A stretch of 54,077 nucleotides of DNA from Streptomyces sp. DI166 (GTDB taxonomy: Bacteria > Actinomycetota > Actinomycetes > Streptomycetales > Streptomycetaceae), in assembly GCF_900091315.1 (NCBI RefSeq), contig NZ_FLSP01000059.1:1-54077 (forward strand). The letters run 5' to 3'. Within the stretch, counting starts at the first letter, position 1, and each line of letters opens with the position of its first letter. Positions 32,443 to 40,905 of this stretch are shown here, one piece after another. The position numbers and the translations under genes were made by a program. A model generated the notes under the pieces. It saw nothing but the letters and a program-made list of their open reading frames with translations, had not been told where the DNA came from and searched no databases.

Positions 32443-34140
32443 ATGTCACAGTCCCCCGGTCTCCCCACCCCGCCGCCGTCCCTGCCGGACGCGCAGGCGG
32501 GGCGGCTGCTGCGACTGCTGGAGGCCGTGCGGACCGTCGGCAGCGAGCTGGAGCTGCACTCCACCCTGGACCGGATCTGCGAGACCGCAGCGGCCCTCAC
32601 GGACGCCCGGTACGCGGCCCTCGGCGTGGTCGACGAGGAGGGCGAGGGGCTCTCGGACTTCGTCTTCCACGGCGTGGACGAGGAGACCGCGCGCCGCATC
32701 GGACGGCGGCCCGACGGGCACCACGGCGTGCTCGGCGCCCTGATCCACGACCCGGTGCCGCTGCTGATCGAGGACGTGACCGAGGACCCGCGCTTCTACG
32801 GCTTCCCCGAGCACCATCCGCCGATGCGCACCTTCCTGGGGGTGCCGGTCCGGGTCCAGGGGGAGATCTTCGGGAACCTGTACCTGGCCGAGAAGCGCGG
32901 CGGGGGGCCGTTCGGGCAGGAGGACCTCGACCTGGTCCGGGTGCTGGCCTCCGAGGCCGGGATCGCCATCGGCCACGCCCGCCTGTACGAGGCGGCCCAG
33001 CAGCGCGAGCGCTGGATCGACGGCTCGGTCGCCGTCACCACCGCGCTGCTGTCGGGCCAGGACACCGATGACGCCCTCCAGGTGGTCGCCGAACAGGCGC
33101 GCCGTCTGTCCGACTCGGCCGCCGCCCTGGTGCTGCTGCCCGCCGACGAGGGCGGCCTGGAGATCGTCGCCGTGTCCGCCGAGCGGCCGGGCCGGGTGCT
33201 GGGCACCGTCGTACCGGCGGAGAACGAGCTGGTGCGCGAACTCGTCGACGGGCGGGTGGTGTTCCTCCAGGACGCGGCCGCCGATCCGCGTACGGCCACC
33301 GAACCGCAGGCCGTGGCCCGGCTCGCCCGCGCCTGGGGCCCGACGATGATGCTGCCGTTGCAGAGCGAGGGCCGCGTGCTCGGCGGGCTGGTGATGGCGC
33401 GGGCGCGGGGCGGGCGGGCGTTCACGCGGGCCGAGCGGGTGCTGGCCGTGCAGTTCGCCGCCCAGGCCGCGCTCGCGCTGATGATGGCCGAGGCCCAGCG
33501 CGACCGGGAGCGGCTCGCGGTCTACGAGGACCGCGACCGGATCGCCCGCGACCTGCACGACCTCGTCATCCAGCGGCTGTTCGCCACCGGGATGATGCTG
33601 GAGAGCGCGCAGCGCCGGTCGGTCGTGCCCGAGGTGCGGGAGGGCGTCGGCAAGGCGGTCGACGAACTCGACACCACGATCCAGGAGATCCGTACCGCGA
33701 TCTTCGCGCTCCAGCAGAACCCGGCGGAGGCCGCCACGAGCCTGCGCACCCGGGTGCTGCGCGAACTCACCACGGCCGCCGTACCGCTCGGCTTCCGACC
33801 CGGGCACCGCTTCGTCGGGCCCGTCGACACCCTGGTCGGCGAGCTGACCGGCAAGGATCTCCTCGCCGCGCTGCGCGAGGCGCTCTCCAACGCTTTCCGG
33901 CACGCGAACGCCTCCCGGATCGAGGTCGTCGTCGACGCGACCGTCGAACTTCCCGACGGCACTCCCGGCGTGCGCCTGACCGTCGCCGACGACGGCGTCG
34001 GCGTCCCCGAGGGCGGCAGGCGCAGTGGCCTGCGCAACCTCAAGCGGCGCGCGCAGTCGCTGGGCGGCGACAGCTGGATCGAAGGCGGCATCGGGGAGAA
34101 CGGCGCCGGGACGACGGTGGTGTGGCAGGCGCCGCAGTGA
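32443..34140 (+). CDS. DosS/DevS-like GAF-GAF sensor histidine kinase
   Basis: 565 residues. GAF1 covers about 35-185, GAF2 about 200-350, then the HisKA_3 dimer domain with phospho-acceptor His372 in RDRIARDLHDLVIQRLF, and HATPase near 470-560. The GAF1 block FPEHHPPMRTFLGVPVRVQGE closely resembles mycobacterial DosS, where this domain holds the haem that senses O2, NO or CO. No response regulator is adjacent, so it is an orphan or works with a distant DevR-like partner. Directly downstream of cydABCD. No TM. Confidence 0.88.
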   Translation: MSQSPGLPTPPPSLPDAQAGRLLRLLEAVRTVGSELELHSTLDRICETAAALTDARYAALGVVDEEGEGLSDFVFHGVDEETARRIGRRPDGHHGVLGALIHDPVPLLIEDVTEDPRFYGFPEHHPPMRTFLGVPVRVQGEIFGNLYLAEKRGGGPFGQEDLDLVRVLASEAGIAIGHARLYEAAQQRERWIDGSVAVTTALLSGQDTDDALQVVAEQARRLSDSAAALVLLPADEGGLEIVAVSAERPGRVLGTVVPAENELVRELVDGRVVFLQDAAADPRTATEPQAVARLARAWGPTMMLPLQSEGRVLGGLVMARARGGRAFTRAERVLAVQFAAQAALALMMAEAQRDRERLAVYEDRDRIARDLHDLVIQRLFATGMMLESAQRRSVVPEVREGVGKAVDELDTTIQEIRTAIFALQQNPAEAATSLRTRVLRELTTAAVPLGFRPGHRFVGPVDTLVGELTGKDLLAALREALSNAFRHANASRIEVVVDATVELPDGTPGVRLTVADDGVGVPEGGRRSGLRNLKRRAQSLGGDSWIEGGIGENGAGTTVVWQAPQ

Positions 34141-34177
34141 GTGGCGCGACCGCAGACGTACCGGGTCCAGGCGGCCG

Positions 34178-34193
34178 TGGTCCGTTGGGACCA
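34178..34193. promoter_or_regulatory. 16-bp inverted repeat before the M23 peptidase
   Basis: TGGTCC-GTTG-GGACCA, perfect 6-bp arms. Similar in style to DevR/OsdR-type boxes; it may be a regulator site or a simple hairpin. Confidence 0.35.
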
Positions 34194-34258
34194 ACCGTTC
34201 CCCCGGCCGTACCCCTTGAACAGGACCGCGCGCCCCGGGTGGGGACACGATCGCTGAC

Positions 34259-35332
34259 ATGCGTTCACTTCGCCGACATCCGCTGCTCGTTCCGGTGCTG
34301 CTGTGCGCATGCGCCGTGCTCGCGGCCCGCCCCGCCACCACGAACGACACCTCCGACACCGCCGGGACGGCCGCCGCGGACGGCGACTCCGTGCTCAGCG
34401 CGAAGGTGACACAGCTGTACGAGGAGGCGGCTGTCGCCACCCGGCACTACGAGGCGGGCCGACGGGAAGCGGACGAGCAGCGGGCGAAGGCCGAACGGCT
34501 GGAAGCCCTGCTGGACCGCCGGCGGGCGGAGATCGCCGTCCTGCGCGAGGACCTGGGCCGGATCGCCCGCGCCCAGTACCGCGACGGCGGCGGGATGCCG
34601 GTGACCGCGCAGATCATCCTCGCCGACAGCCCCGAGGAGCTGATGCGCGGTCAGCATGTCTTCTCCCGCACCAACCTGGCCGTCAACAACGCCGTCGAGA
34701 AGAACCGCCGGGCCGAGGCACGGCTCACCGCCGACGAGGAGAAGGCCAAGGAGGCCTGGCGGGACCTGGACCGGCGCAGCACCGAACTGGCCTCGCTGAA
34801 GCAGGACATCGAGGCCAAGCTGGAGGAGGCCCGCGAGGAGCTGCAGGGCCGCGCGGAGGCCTCGGTGGCGGCCGGTGCCTGCCGGGGCGCGGTCCGCCTC
34901 GACCAGCCGGAGACCCACTTCGCCAGCCGCTGGGTGGCGCCGGTGGAGACCTACGAGCTGTCCGCGTCCTACGGCAGCGGCGGTGACCGGTGGGCGCGTC
35001 GGCACACCGGGCAGGACTTCGCGGTGCCGATCGGCACCCCGGTACGGGCGGTGGGCGAGGGGCGCGTGGTGCGGGTGTCCTGCGGCGGACCGTTCGGCAT
35101 CGAGATCGTGCTCCAGCACCCGAACGGCTACTACACCCAGTACGCCCATCTCGCGGCCGTCGCCGTCGACCAGGGCGAGCGGGTGGGCACCGGGCAGTGG
35201 ATCGGGCAGTCCGGCAGCACCGGCAACTCCACGGGCCCGCATCTGCACTTCGAGGTGCGGGTCACCCCGGAGTCCGGATCGGCGCTGGACCCGGAGGCCT
35301 GGCTGGCCTCGCGCGAGGTGAACCTGGGCTGA
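34259..35332 (+). CDS. Secreted M23 metallopeptidase with coiled coil (EnvC/NlpD-like)
   Basis: 357 residues. A signal peptide (about 1-24) precedes a long coiled coil (about 45-200) and an M23 domain with zinc ligands His249, Asp253 and His330 in GPHLHFE (His297 and His328 also present). It cleaves peptidoglycan peptides or activates hydrolases at the septum. Upstream site is weak. Its stop codon meets that of the next gene (TGATCA). Confidence 0.92.
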   Translation: MRSLRRHPLLVPVLLCACAVLAARPATTNDTSDTAGTAAADGDSVLSAKVTQLYEEAAVATRHYEAGRREADEQRAKAERLEALLDRRRAEIAVLREDLGRIARAQYRDGGGMPVTAQIILADSPEELMRGQHVFSRTNLAVNNAVEKNRRAEARLTADEEKAKEAWRDLDRRSTELASLKQDIEAKLEEAREELQGRAEASVAAGACRGAVRLDQPETHFASRWVAPVETYELSASYGSGGDRWARRHTGQDFAVPIGTPVRAVGEGRVVRVSCGGPFGIEIVLQHPNGYYTQYAHLAAVAVDQGERVGTGQWIGQSGSTGNSTGPHLHFEVRVTPESGSALDPEAWLASREVNLG

Positions 35333-36202
35333 TCAGCCGTGCAGGGACAGCAGCCGCTCGATGACGACCGCCACACCGTCGTCGTTGTTGGCGACGGTCC
35401 GCCCCGAGGCGGCGGCTATGACGTCCGGGTGGGCGTTGCCCATCGCGTACGACTGGCCGGCCCAGGTGAGCATCTCCACGTCGTTGGGCATGTCGCCGAA
35501 GGCCACGACCTCCTCGTGGGAGATCCCGCGCTCGGCGCAGCACAGGGCGAGCGTGCTGGCCTTGGAGACGCCGGGGCCGCTGATCTCCAGCAGGGCGCTG
35601 GGGCTGGAGCGGGTGACGTTGGCGCGGTCCTGGACGGCGACGCGGGCCAGGGTGAGGAAGGCGTCCGGGTCGAGGTCGGGGTGGTAGGCGAGGATCTTGA
35701 GCACCGGCTCGTCGGCGCCCGGGCCGTCCCCGGAGAGCAGCTCCTCGGCCGGTGCCAGGGTGTCCGGGATCTCCATGTGCAGCTTGGGGTAGTCCGGCTC
35801 CTGGTGGAAGCCGTACGTCTGCTCCACGGCGTACAGGGTGCCGGGCGCCGCGTCCCGCAGCAGGCGAACGGCGTCCAGGGCGTTCTCCCGGGCCAGCTCG
35901 CGGACCTTCACGAACCGGTGGGCGCCGGGGCCGCCGTGCAGGTCGACCACCGCGGCGCCGTTTCCGCAGATGGCCAGGCCGTGGCCGTGGACGTGGTCGC
36001 TGACGACGTCCATCCAGCGGGCGGGCCGGCCGGTCACGAAGAAGACCTCGATGCCCGCCTCCTCGGCGGCGGCGAGCGCCGCGACCGTGCGCGGGGAGAC
36101 CGACTTGTCGTCCCGCAGCAGGGTGCCGTCGAGATCGGTGGCGATCAGCCGGGGCGGAAGAGCGGCGGCCGGGGTCTCGGGCTGTCGAGTCGCTGAGGTC
36201 AC
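35333..36202 (-). CDS. Cof-type HAD-superfamily phosphatase
   Basis: About 289 residues from GTG 36202; ATG 36220 is an alternative. Motifs IATDLDGTLLRDD (nucleophile Asp), VTGRP and FGDMPNDVEML fit the Cof/IIB subgroup, which dephosphorylates sugar phosphates or similar. A closely related paralogue is at 44888-45691. Ends directly against the M23 gene. Confidence 0.9.
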   Translation of the reverse strand: MTSATRQPETPAAALPPRLIATDLDGTLLRDDKSVSPRTVAALAAAEEAGIEVFFVTGRPARWMDVVSDHVHGHGLAICGNGAAVVDLHGGPGAHRFVKVRELARENALDAVRLLRDAAPGTLYAVEQTYGFHQEPDYPKLHMEIPDTLAPAEELLSGDGPGADEPVLKILAYHPDLDPDAFLTLARVAVQDRANVTRSSPSALLEISGPGVSKASTLALCCAERGISHEEVVAFGDMPNDVEMLTWAGQSYAMGNAHPDVIAAASGRTVANNDDGVAVVIERLLSLHG

Positions 36203-36313
36203 CGCGCCATTGTCCCGCATATGCCTGCATGCCCGTGCGGCAGTGTGCGCATGTGAGTGGTTAACGCCCATGAACCCGGCCCGGACCGCCTTCGGCAGCC
36301 CCGGATCCGGCCC

Positions 36314-37216
36314 TCACCCGAGCTGCCCCACCGCCTCCATGGCGATCTGCTCGAAGACCTTCTCGTCCGCGGCGAAGTCCGTCTCCGGGATCGGCCAGTG
36401 GATCACGATCTCGGTGAACCCCAGCTCCCGGTGGCGTCCCGCGAAGTCCACGAACGCGCCGAGGGACTCCAGCGGCCGGGCCCGGTCCGGGGTGAACCCG
36501 GTGAGCAGGATCTTGTCCATCGCGCTCACGTCCCGCCCGATCTCGGCGCAGGCGTCGGACAACTTCTCCACCTGCCCGCGAATGGCCTGAACCGACTGCT
36601 CGGGGGTCCCGTTCTCGTACAGCTTCGGGTCACCGGTGGTCACCCATGCCTGCCCGTGGCGGGCGGCGAGCCGCAGTCCGCGCGGGCCGGTCGCGGCCAC
36701 CGCGAAGGGCAGCCGGGGCCGCTGGACGCAGCCGGGGATGTTGCGGGCCTCGTGGGCGGAGTAGAAGTCGCCCTCGTAGGAGACGGCGTCCTGGGTCAGG
36801 AGGCGGTCGAGGAGCGGGACGAACTCGGCGAAGCGGTCCGCGCGCTCCCTCGGGGTCCAGGGGTCCTGGCCGAGGGCGGTGGCGTCGAAACCGGTGCCGC
36901 CGGCGCCGATGCCGAGGGTGACACGGCCGCCGGAGATGTCGTCGAGCGTGATCAGCTCCTTGGCGAGGGTCACCGGGTGCCGGAAGTTCGGGGAGGTGAC
37001 CAGGGTGCCGAGCCGGAGATGATCGGTGACGCCCGCCGCCGCGGTCAGGGTGGGGACGGCGCCGAACCACGGGCCGTCCCGGAAGCTGCGCCAGGACAGG
37101 TGGTCGTAGGTGTAGCCGGTGTGGAATCCGAGCTGCTCCGCCCGCTGCCAGGCCGCGCGGCTCCCTTCCTGCCAACGGCGGTAGGGGAGGATCACGGTGC
37201 TCAGGCGCAGACTCAT
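36314..37216 (-). CDS. LLM-class flavin-dependent oxidoreductase
   Basis: 300 residues. A luciferase-like TIM barrel: FHTGYTYDHLSWRSFRDGPWFGAVPTLTAAAG, LRLGTLVTSPNFRHPVTLAKELITLDDISGGRVTLGIGAGG. Could use FMN or F420; substrate unknown. ATG 37216 is chosen over upstream codons because the longer form starts inside the parS site. Confidence 0.9.
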   Translation of the reverse strand: MSLRLSTVILPYRRWQEGSRAAWQRAEQLGFHTGYTYDHLSWRSFRDGPWFGAVPTLTAAAGVTDHLRLGTLVTSPNFRHPVTLAKELITLDDISGGRVTLGIGAGGTGFDATALGQDPWTPRERADRFAEFVPLLDRLLTQDAVSYEGDFYSAHEARNIPGCVQRPRLPFAVAATGPRGLRLAARHGQAWVTTGDPKLYENGTPEQSVQAIRGQVEKLSDACAEIGRDVSAMDKILLTGFTPDRARPLESLGAFVDFAGRHRELGFTEIVIHWPIPETDFAADEKVFEQIAMEAVGQLG

Positions 37217-37241
37217 GATTCGAGCGTATGCGGCCGAACGG

Positions 37242-37255
37242 GTTTCACGTGAAAC
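37242..37255. other. parS site (perfect)
   Basis: Perfect GTTTCACGTGAAAC between the oxidoreductase start and the kptA stop, both minus strand. Confidence 0.93.
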
Positions 37256-37257
37256 GG

Positions 37258-37818
37258 TCACCGTGCGCTGCGGTGCGACTCCGGAAAGCGCAGATACCGC
37301 GGGGGTACGGCCTGGGTCAGCCAGACGCCGTTGGCGCTGATGTGGAAGACATGCCCGTCCCGGTGCATGGCGCCCGCGTCGACGGACAGGACGACCGGAC
37401 GGCCCCGCCTGGCGCCCACCCGGGTCGCCGTCTCGCGGTCCGCCGACAGATGCACGTCGTGACGGTTCATGGGCCGCAGCCCTTCGGCCCGGATCGCGTC
37501 CAGGAAGCGCGCCACCGTGCCGTGGTAGAGGTACGGCGGCGGGGTCGCCGGGGGCAGCCCCAGCTCCACCTCGACGCTGTGGCCCTGGCTGGCCCGGATC
37601 CGGGTGCCCTCGACGGCGAAGCGCCGCTTGTCGTTGTGGGCGACCACGTGGTCCAGTTCTTCCCGGGTGAACCGGAAGCCGTGCGCGGCCGCGGCGGCGA
37701 TCAGGGTGTCGATCTCCACCCAGCCGCCCTCGTCGAGGGTGAGCCCGATGCGCTCGGGCTGATGCCGGAGGTGTTTGGAGAGGTACTTCGACACCCTCAC
37801 TGTGCGGCGCTCGTCCAT
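37258..37818 (-). CDS. kptA: RNA 2'-phosphotransferase (KptA/Tpt1)
   Basis: 186 residues. Tpt1 blocks are present: KYLSKHLRH, HNDKRRF, IRASQGHS, YHGT, and a late HISANGVW. In eukaryotes the family removes the splice-junction 2'-phosphate from tRNA using NAD+; in bacteria, which lack that splicing, its role is unknown. Start is uncertain: ATG 37818 or ATG 37845, the latter touching AAAGG. A DnaA-box cluster lies upstream. Confidence 0.9.
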   Translation of the reverse strand: MDERRTVRVSKYLSKHLRHQPERIGLTLDEGGWVEIDTLIAAAAAHGFRFTREELDHVVAHNDKRRFAVEGTRIRASQGHSVEVELGLPPATPPPYLYHGTVARFLDAIRAEGLRPMNRHDVHLSADRETATRVGARRGRPVVLSVDAGAMHRDGHVFHISANGVWLTQAVPPRYLRFPESHRSAR

Positions 37819-37901
37819 GGGTTCGCCGGGTGGTCTCTTGTCCATCCTTTCAGGGTGACGGGAGAGACCCGAATCACGCGAATGATTTTGCGGAACATGT
37901 T

Positions 37902-37955
37902 TGATCCACAGCCAAGTGCGGTTATCCACAGGGGAATTGGCGACTCTGTGGACAA
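37902..37955. promoter_or_regulatory. DnaA-box cluster upstream of kptA
   Basis: Three nonamers: TGATCCACA 37902-37910 (one mismatch), TTATCCACA 37922-37930 (perfect), TGTGGACAA 37947-37955 (perfect, opposite strand). Confidence 0.7.
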
Positions 37956-37966
37956 CGAGCGCCACT

Positions 37967-38012
37967 CTCAAGGGGTTTCGTCAACTCGCCTTGACGATCC
38001 CTTGAGTTGACG
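37967..38012 (-). terminator. Compound hairpin after the EphD-like gene
   Basis: CTCAAGGG (37967-37974) pairs with CCCTTGAG (37999-38006) around an inner CGTCAA/TTGACG stem (37979-37984, 37991-37996). CGTCAACTC (37979-37987) can instead pair with GAGTTGACG (38004-38012). Confidence 0.6.
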
Positions 38013-38022
38013 AACTCCACTC

Positions 38023-39810
38023 CTACACCGGCGACTTGACCCGCGCGAGCCTGCGCAGCACCCCCGGCGCGAACCGCGAGAGCACATGCGCCCCACGCGC
38101 CTCGGGAGTCACCGGAACGACCGCGTCGTCATTGACAATTGCGCGCAGAATCGCCTCGGCGACCTTTTCCGGCGGGTAGTTGCGCATTCCGTACAAGCGC
38201 GCCGACTTCTTCTGCCGTCGCGCCTCCTCCTCCGCGTCAACTCCCGCGAACCGTGCCGTCGATGTGATGTTGGTGTTCACCAGCCCGGGGCAGATCGCGC
38301 TCACCCCGATGCCCTGGTCGGCGAGTTCGGCGCGCAGGCATTCGCTGAGCATGAGCACCGCCGCCTTGGACGTGCTGTAGGCGGGAAGAACGCGCGAGGG
38401 CTGAAAAGCGGCAGCGGAAGCGATGTTGACGATGTGGCCGCCCTGTCCCCGGTTCGCCATCTGCCGCCCGAACAGCCGGCAGCCGTGGATCACACCCCAC
38501 AGATTGACGTCCAGCACTTTGCGCCAGTCCTCGGACGTGGTGTCCAGGAAGGTGCCCGCGAGCCCGATCCCGGCGTTGTTCACCAGCACGTCCACCACGC
38601 CGTGCTCGGTGGCCACCCTCGCCGCGAGCTTCTCCATCGCCTGGTCGTCGGAGACGTCAACGACCTCCGCCCAGGCGTCCGTTGCGCCGACCAGCCGGGA
38701 CAGCTCCGCCGTACGCGCCGCCGCCTCGCCGTCCCGGTCGACGGCGATCACCCGCGCGCCCGCCTCCGCGAACGCGTACGCCGTCGCCCGCCCGATGCCG
38801 CTGCCCGCGCCGGTGACCAGCACCAACTGCCCGGCGAAGCGGTCGGAATGGCGCCCGGCGGCCTTCGGCTCGGGCCGTCCGCCCTCCACGGAGGTCACGA
38901 ACTCCCCGATCCACAAAGCCAGCTGGTCCGGACGGGTGCGCGGCACCCAGTGCTTGGCCGGGATCGTCCGCCGAGTCAACTGCGGAACCCACAGCTCCAG
39001 TTCGTCGTAGAGCCGCTCGGAGAGGAAGGCGTCGCCGAGGGGCGTGATGAGCTGCACCGGCGCGTGCGCGTAGGCGTCGGCGCGCGGGCGGCGCAGGCGC
39101 GGCCGCACGTTGTCGCGGTACAGCCATGCTCCGTGTGCCGCGTCCGAAGGCAGCGACGGGGTCGGGTAGTTGCCCGCGGGCACGTTCTCCAGCCTGGACA
39201 GCAGACGCGGCCACCGCTTGCCCAGCGGTCCGCGCCACGCCAGCTCGGGCAGGACCGGGGTGTGCAGCAGGTACACGTACCAGGACTTGGCGCCCTGGCC
39301 GAGGAGTTGGCCGATCCGGCGCGGGGTCGGGCGCTTCACGCGCTGCTGGATCCAGTGCCCGAAGTGGTCCAGGGACGGCCCCGACATCGAGGTGAAGGAG
39401 GCGATCCTGCCCTCGGTGCGCTTGACCGTCACGAACTCCCAGGCCTGCACCGAGCCCCAGTCGTGGCCCACCAGATGCACCGGCCGCCCGGGGCTCACCG
39501 CGTCCGCGACGGCCAGGAAGTCGTCCGTGAGCTTCTCCAGCGTGAACCCGCCCCGCAGCGGCTTCGGCGCCGAGGAGCGGCCGTGGCCCCGTACGTCGTA
39601 GAGCACCACATGGAAGTCCTCGGCCAGCCGTACCGCGACCTTTGACCAGACCTCCTTGCTGTCCGGATAGCCGTGCACCAGCAGCACGGTCGGCCGCTCT
39701 GGGTCCCCCAGCTCGGCCACGCACAGCTCGACCCCGCCGGTCGGCACCCAGCGCTCGCGCGCACCCTTCAGCACCGTCACTCCCCCTTCGCCCCGCGCTC
39801 CCGTCAGCAT
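38023..39810 (-). CDS. EphD-like epoxide hydrolase-SDR fusion
   Basis: 595 residues. An alpha/beta hydrolase (about 20-305) with HGYPD, nucleophile Asp117 in GHDWGS, and candidate acid/base Asp260 and His287 is fused to a short-chain dehydrogenase (about 325-595) with TGAGSGIG (333-340), NNAG, and Ser465-Tyr478-x3-Lys482. The order matches mycobacterial EphD, linked to mycolate epoxide metabolism; the substrate here is unknown. ATG 39810 follows GGAGG by four bases and overlaps the stop of the M24 gene by seven bases, so the two are coupled. Confidence 0.93.
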   Translation of the reverse strand: MLTGARGEGGVTVLKGARERWVPTGGVELCVAELGDPERPTVLLVHGYPDSKEVWSKVAVRLAEDFHVVLYDVRGHGRSSAPKPLRGGFTLEKLTDDFLAVADAVSPGRPVHLVGHDWGSVQAWEFVTVKRTEGRIASFTSMSGPSLDHFGHWIQQRVKRPTPRRIGQLLGQGAKSWYVYLLHTPVLPELAWRGPLGKRWPRLLSRLENVPAGNYPTPSLPSDAAHGAWLYRDNVRPRLRRPRADAYAHAPVQLITPLGDAFLSERLYDELELWVPQLTRRTIPAKHWVPRTRPDQLALWIGEFVTSVEGGRPEPKAAGRHSDRFAGQLVLVTGAGSGIGRATAYAFAEAGARVIAVDRDGEAAARTAELSRLVGATDAWAEVVDVSDDQAMEKLAARVATEHGVVDVLVNNAGIGLAGTFLDTTSEDWRKVLDVNLWGVIHGCRLFGRQMANRGQGGHIVNIASAAAFQPSRVLPAYSTSKAAVLMLSECLRAELADQGIGVSAICPGLVNTNITSTARFAGVDAEEEARRQKKSARLYGMRNYPPEKVAEAILRAIVNDDAVVPVTPEARGAHVLSRFAPGVLRRLARVKSPV

Positions 39811-40649
39811 GTGACCTCCGCCCAGCGCCGCACGTGCGGCAGATCGTCGTCGAGCCAGAAGGCGCTCTCCTCGGGGTCCCGGGAGTCGGTGACCACCAGG
39901 ATCTCCTCGAACTTCGCGCCCGTGCCCCGGAACCCGAGGTGGGGTTCGACCGCCCACAGCCCCGGCCGCGGCGGATGGTCGGAGAAGCGGTACGGCGACC
40001 ACAGCGGGGACCAGCCCTCGCGGTGGCCGTGCAGCGCGTCTGCCGCCAGGCCCTTCAGGGACTGGGTGCCGAACCCGAACAGCCGGGGCGAGAAGCGGCG
40101 TGCGCGCACCCGGTCCACCTTGTGCGCGATCACGCCGAAGGGGTAGGCGCGGTGCCGGTTGGCGTAGCCCTGGCGGACCATGAGGCGGTCCACGTCCTCG
40201 TAGATCTCCCTCAGCGAGCGGCGTTCGCGTACCTCGCGCAGGATCAGCTCCCGGTGGGCCCGCAGGTCGTCCATCAGCTTGTGCTGGACGGGGTTCGCGC
40301 CGAGCGAGCCCGAGTAGCCGATGTCGGAGGTGAAGCCCTCGAACACCGGGGCCATGTCGAGGATGAACGGCATCCCCGGCTCCAGGCGCCGGCTGGTGGG
40401 GAAGAACTGCAGCGGCACCCGGAAGTTCACGAAGGCCGTGCGGTCGCCGAACCAGGCGAAGGGCATGTGGAACCAGTCCCGCACCCCGCGCGCGGCGAGC
40501 CACTCCCGTTGCATCCGGGCGGCCTGACGCTCGGTGACCCCGGGTTCCAGCCGCGCGGCCACGGCCTCGGCGCACTCGTAGGCAAGACGCTGCACTCTTC
40601 GGAAACCTTCGAGCTCCGCCGTGCGTTCACTGGTCAACGCCGTAGCCAT
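39804..40649 (-). CDS. M24 family metallopeptidase (Xaa-Pro aminopeptidase-like)
   Basis: 281 residues. A pita-bread fold with the five metal ligands in likely order: Asp and Asp in FILDMAPVFEGFTSDIGYS, His in YPFGVIAHKVDR, Glu in VEPHLGFRG and Glu in KFEEILVVT. Some M24 members are non-peptidase enzymes, so the substrate is open. ATG 40649 follows GGGACGGGG. Cotranscribed and translationally coupled with the EphD-like fusion. Confidence 0.88.
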   Translation of the reverse strand: MATALTSERTAELEGFRRVQRLAYECAEAVAARLEPGVTERQAARMQREWLAARGVRDWFHMPFAWFGDRTAFVNFRVPLQFFPTSRRLEPGMPFILDMAPVFEGFTSDIGYSGSLGANPVQHKLMDDLRAHRELILREVRERRSLREIYEDVDRLMVRQGYANRHRAYPFGVIAHKVDRVRARRFSPRLFGFGTQSLKGLAADALHGHREGWSPLWSPYRFSDHPPRPGLWAVEPHLGFRGTGAKFEEILVVTDSRDPEESAFWLDDDLPHVRRWAEVTC

Positions 40650-40892
40650 GGCACCCCGTCCCACCGGTTGCGGTACGCGCTCGTAACTTGACATCGCAGA
40701 ATCTGGCACTTGTTAGACCCGGCGTCAATAGGAAGGGGGTGAGGCCTGGAAGCAGGGGAGGGCCGAGACACAGGAGCAGGCCCGGCCGGGGCGGCCGGTG
40801 TTCGACTTCAGGGTGACCCCTACGGACCCGTACGACTCCAGAGGGACCCCAAGACTGCTCCACGGTCTGACGACCGGCGTGTTCCCGGTCAC

Positions 40893-40898
40893 TACCGT
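40893..40898 (+). promoter_or_regulatory. -10 box of a probable leaderless ABC operon
   Basis: TACCGT lies seven bases before GTG 40906, so transcription would begin at the start codon. There is no ribosome binding site. The -35 is unclear. Confidence 0.5.
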
Positions 40899-40905
40899 CG
40901 TCCTT

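Noticed and set aside
39811..40575. Upstream extension of the EphD-like gene to 850 codons.
   Set aside because: Overlaps the M24 gene in another frame; ATG 39810 has a strong GGAGG site.
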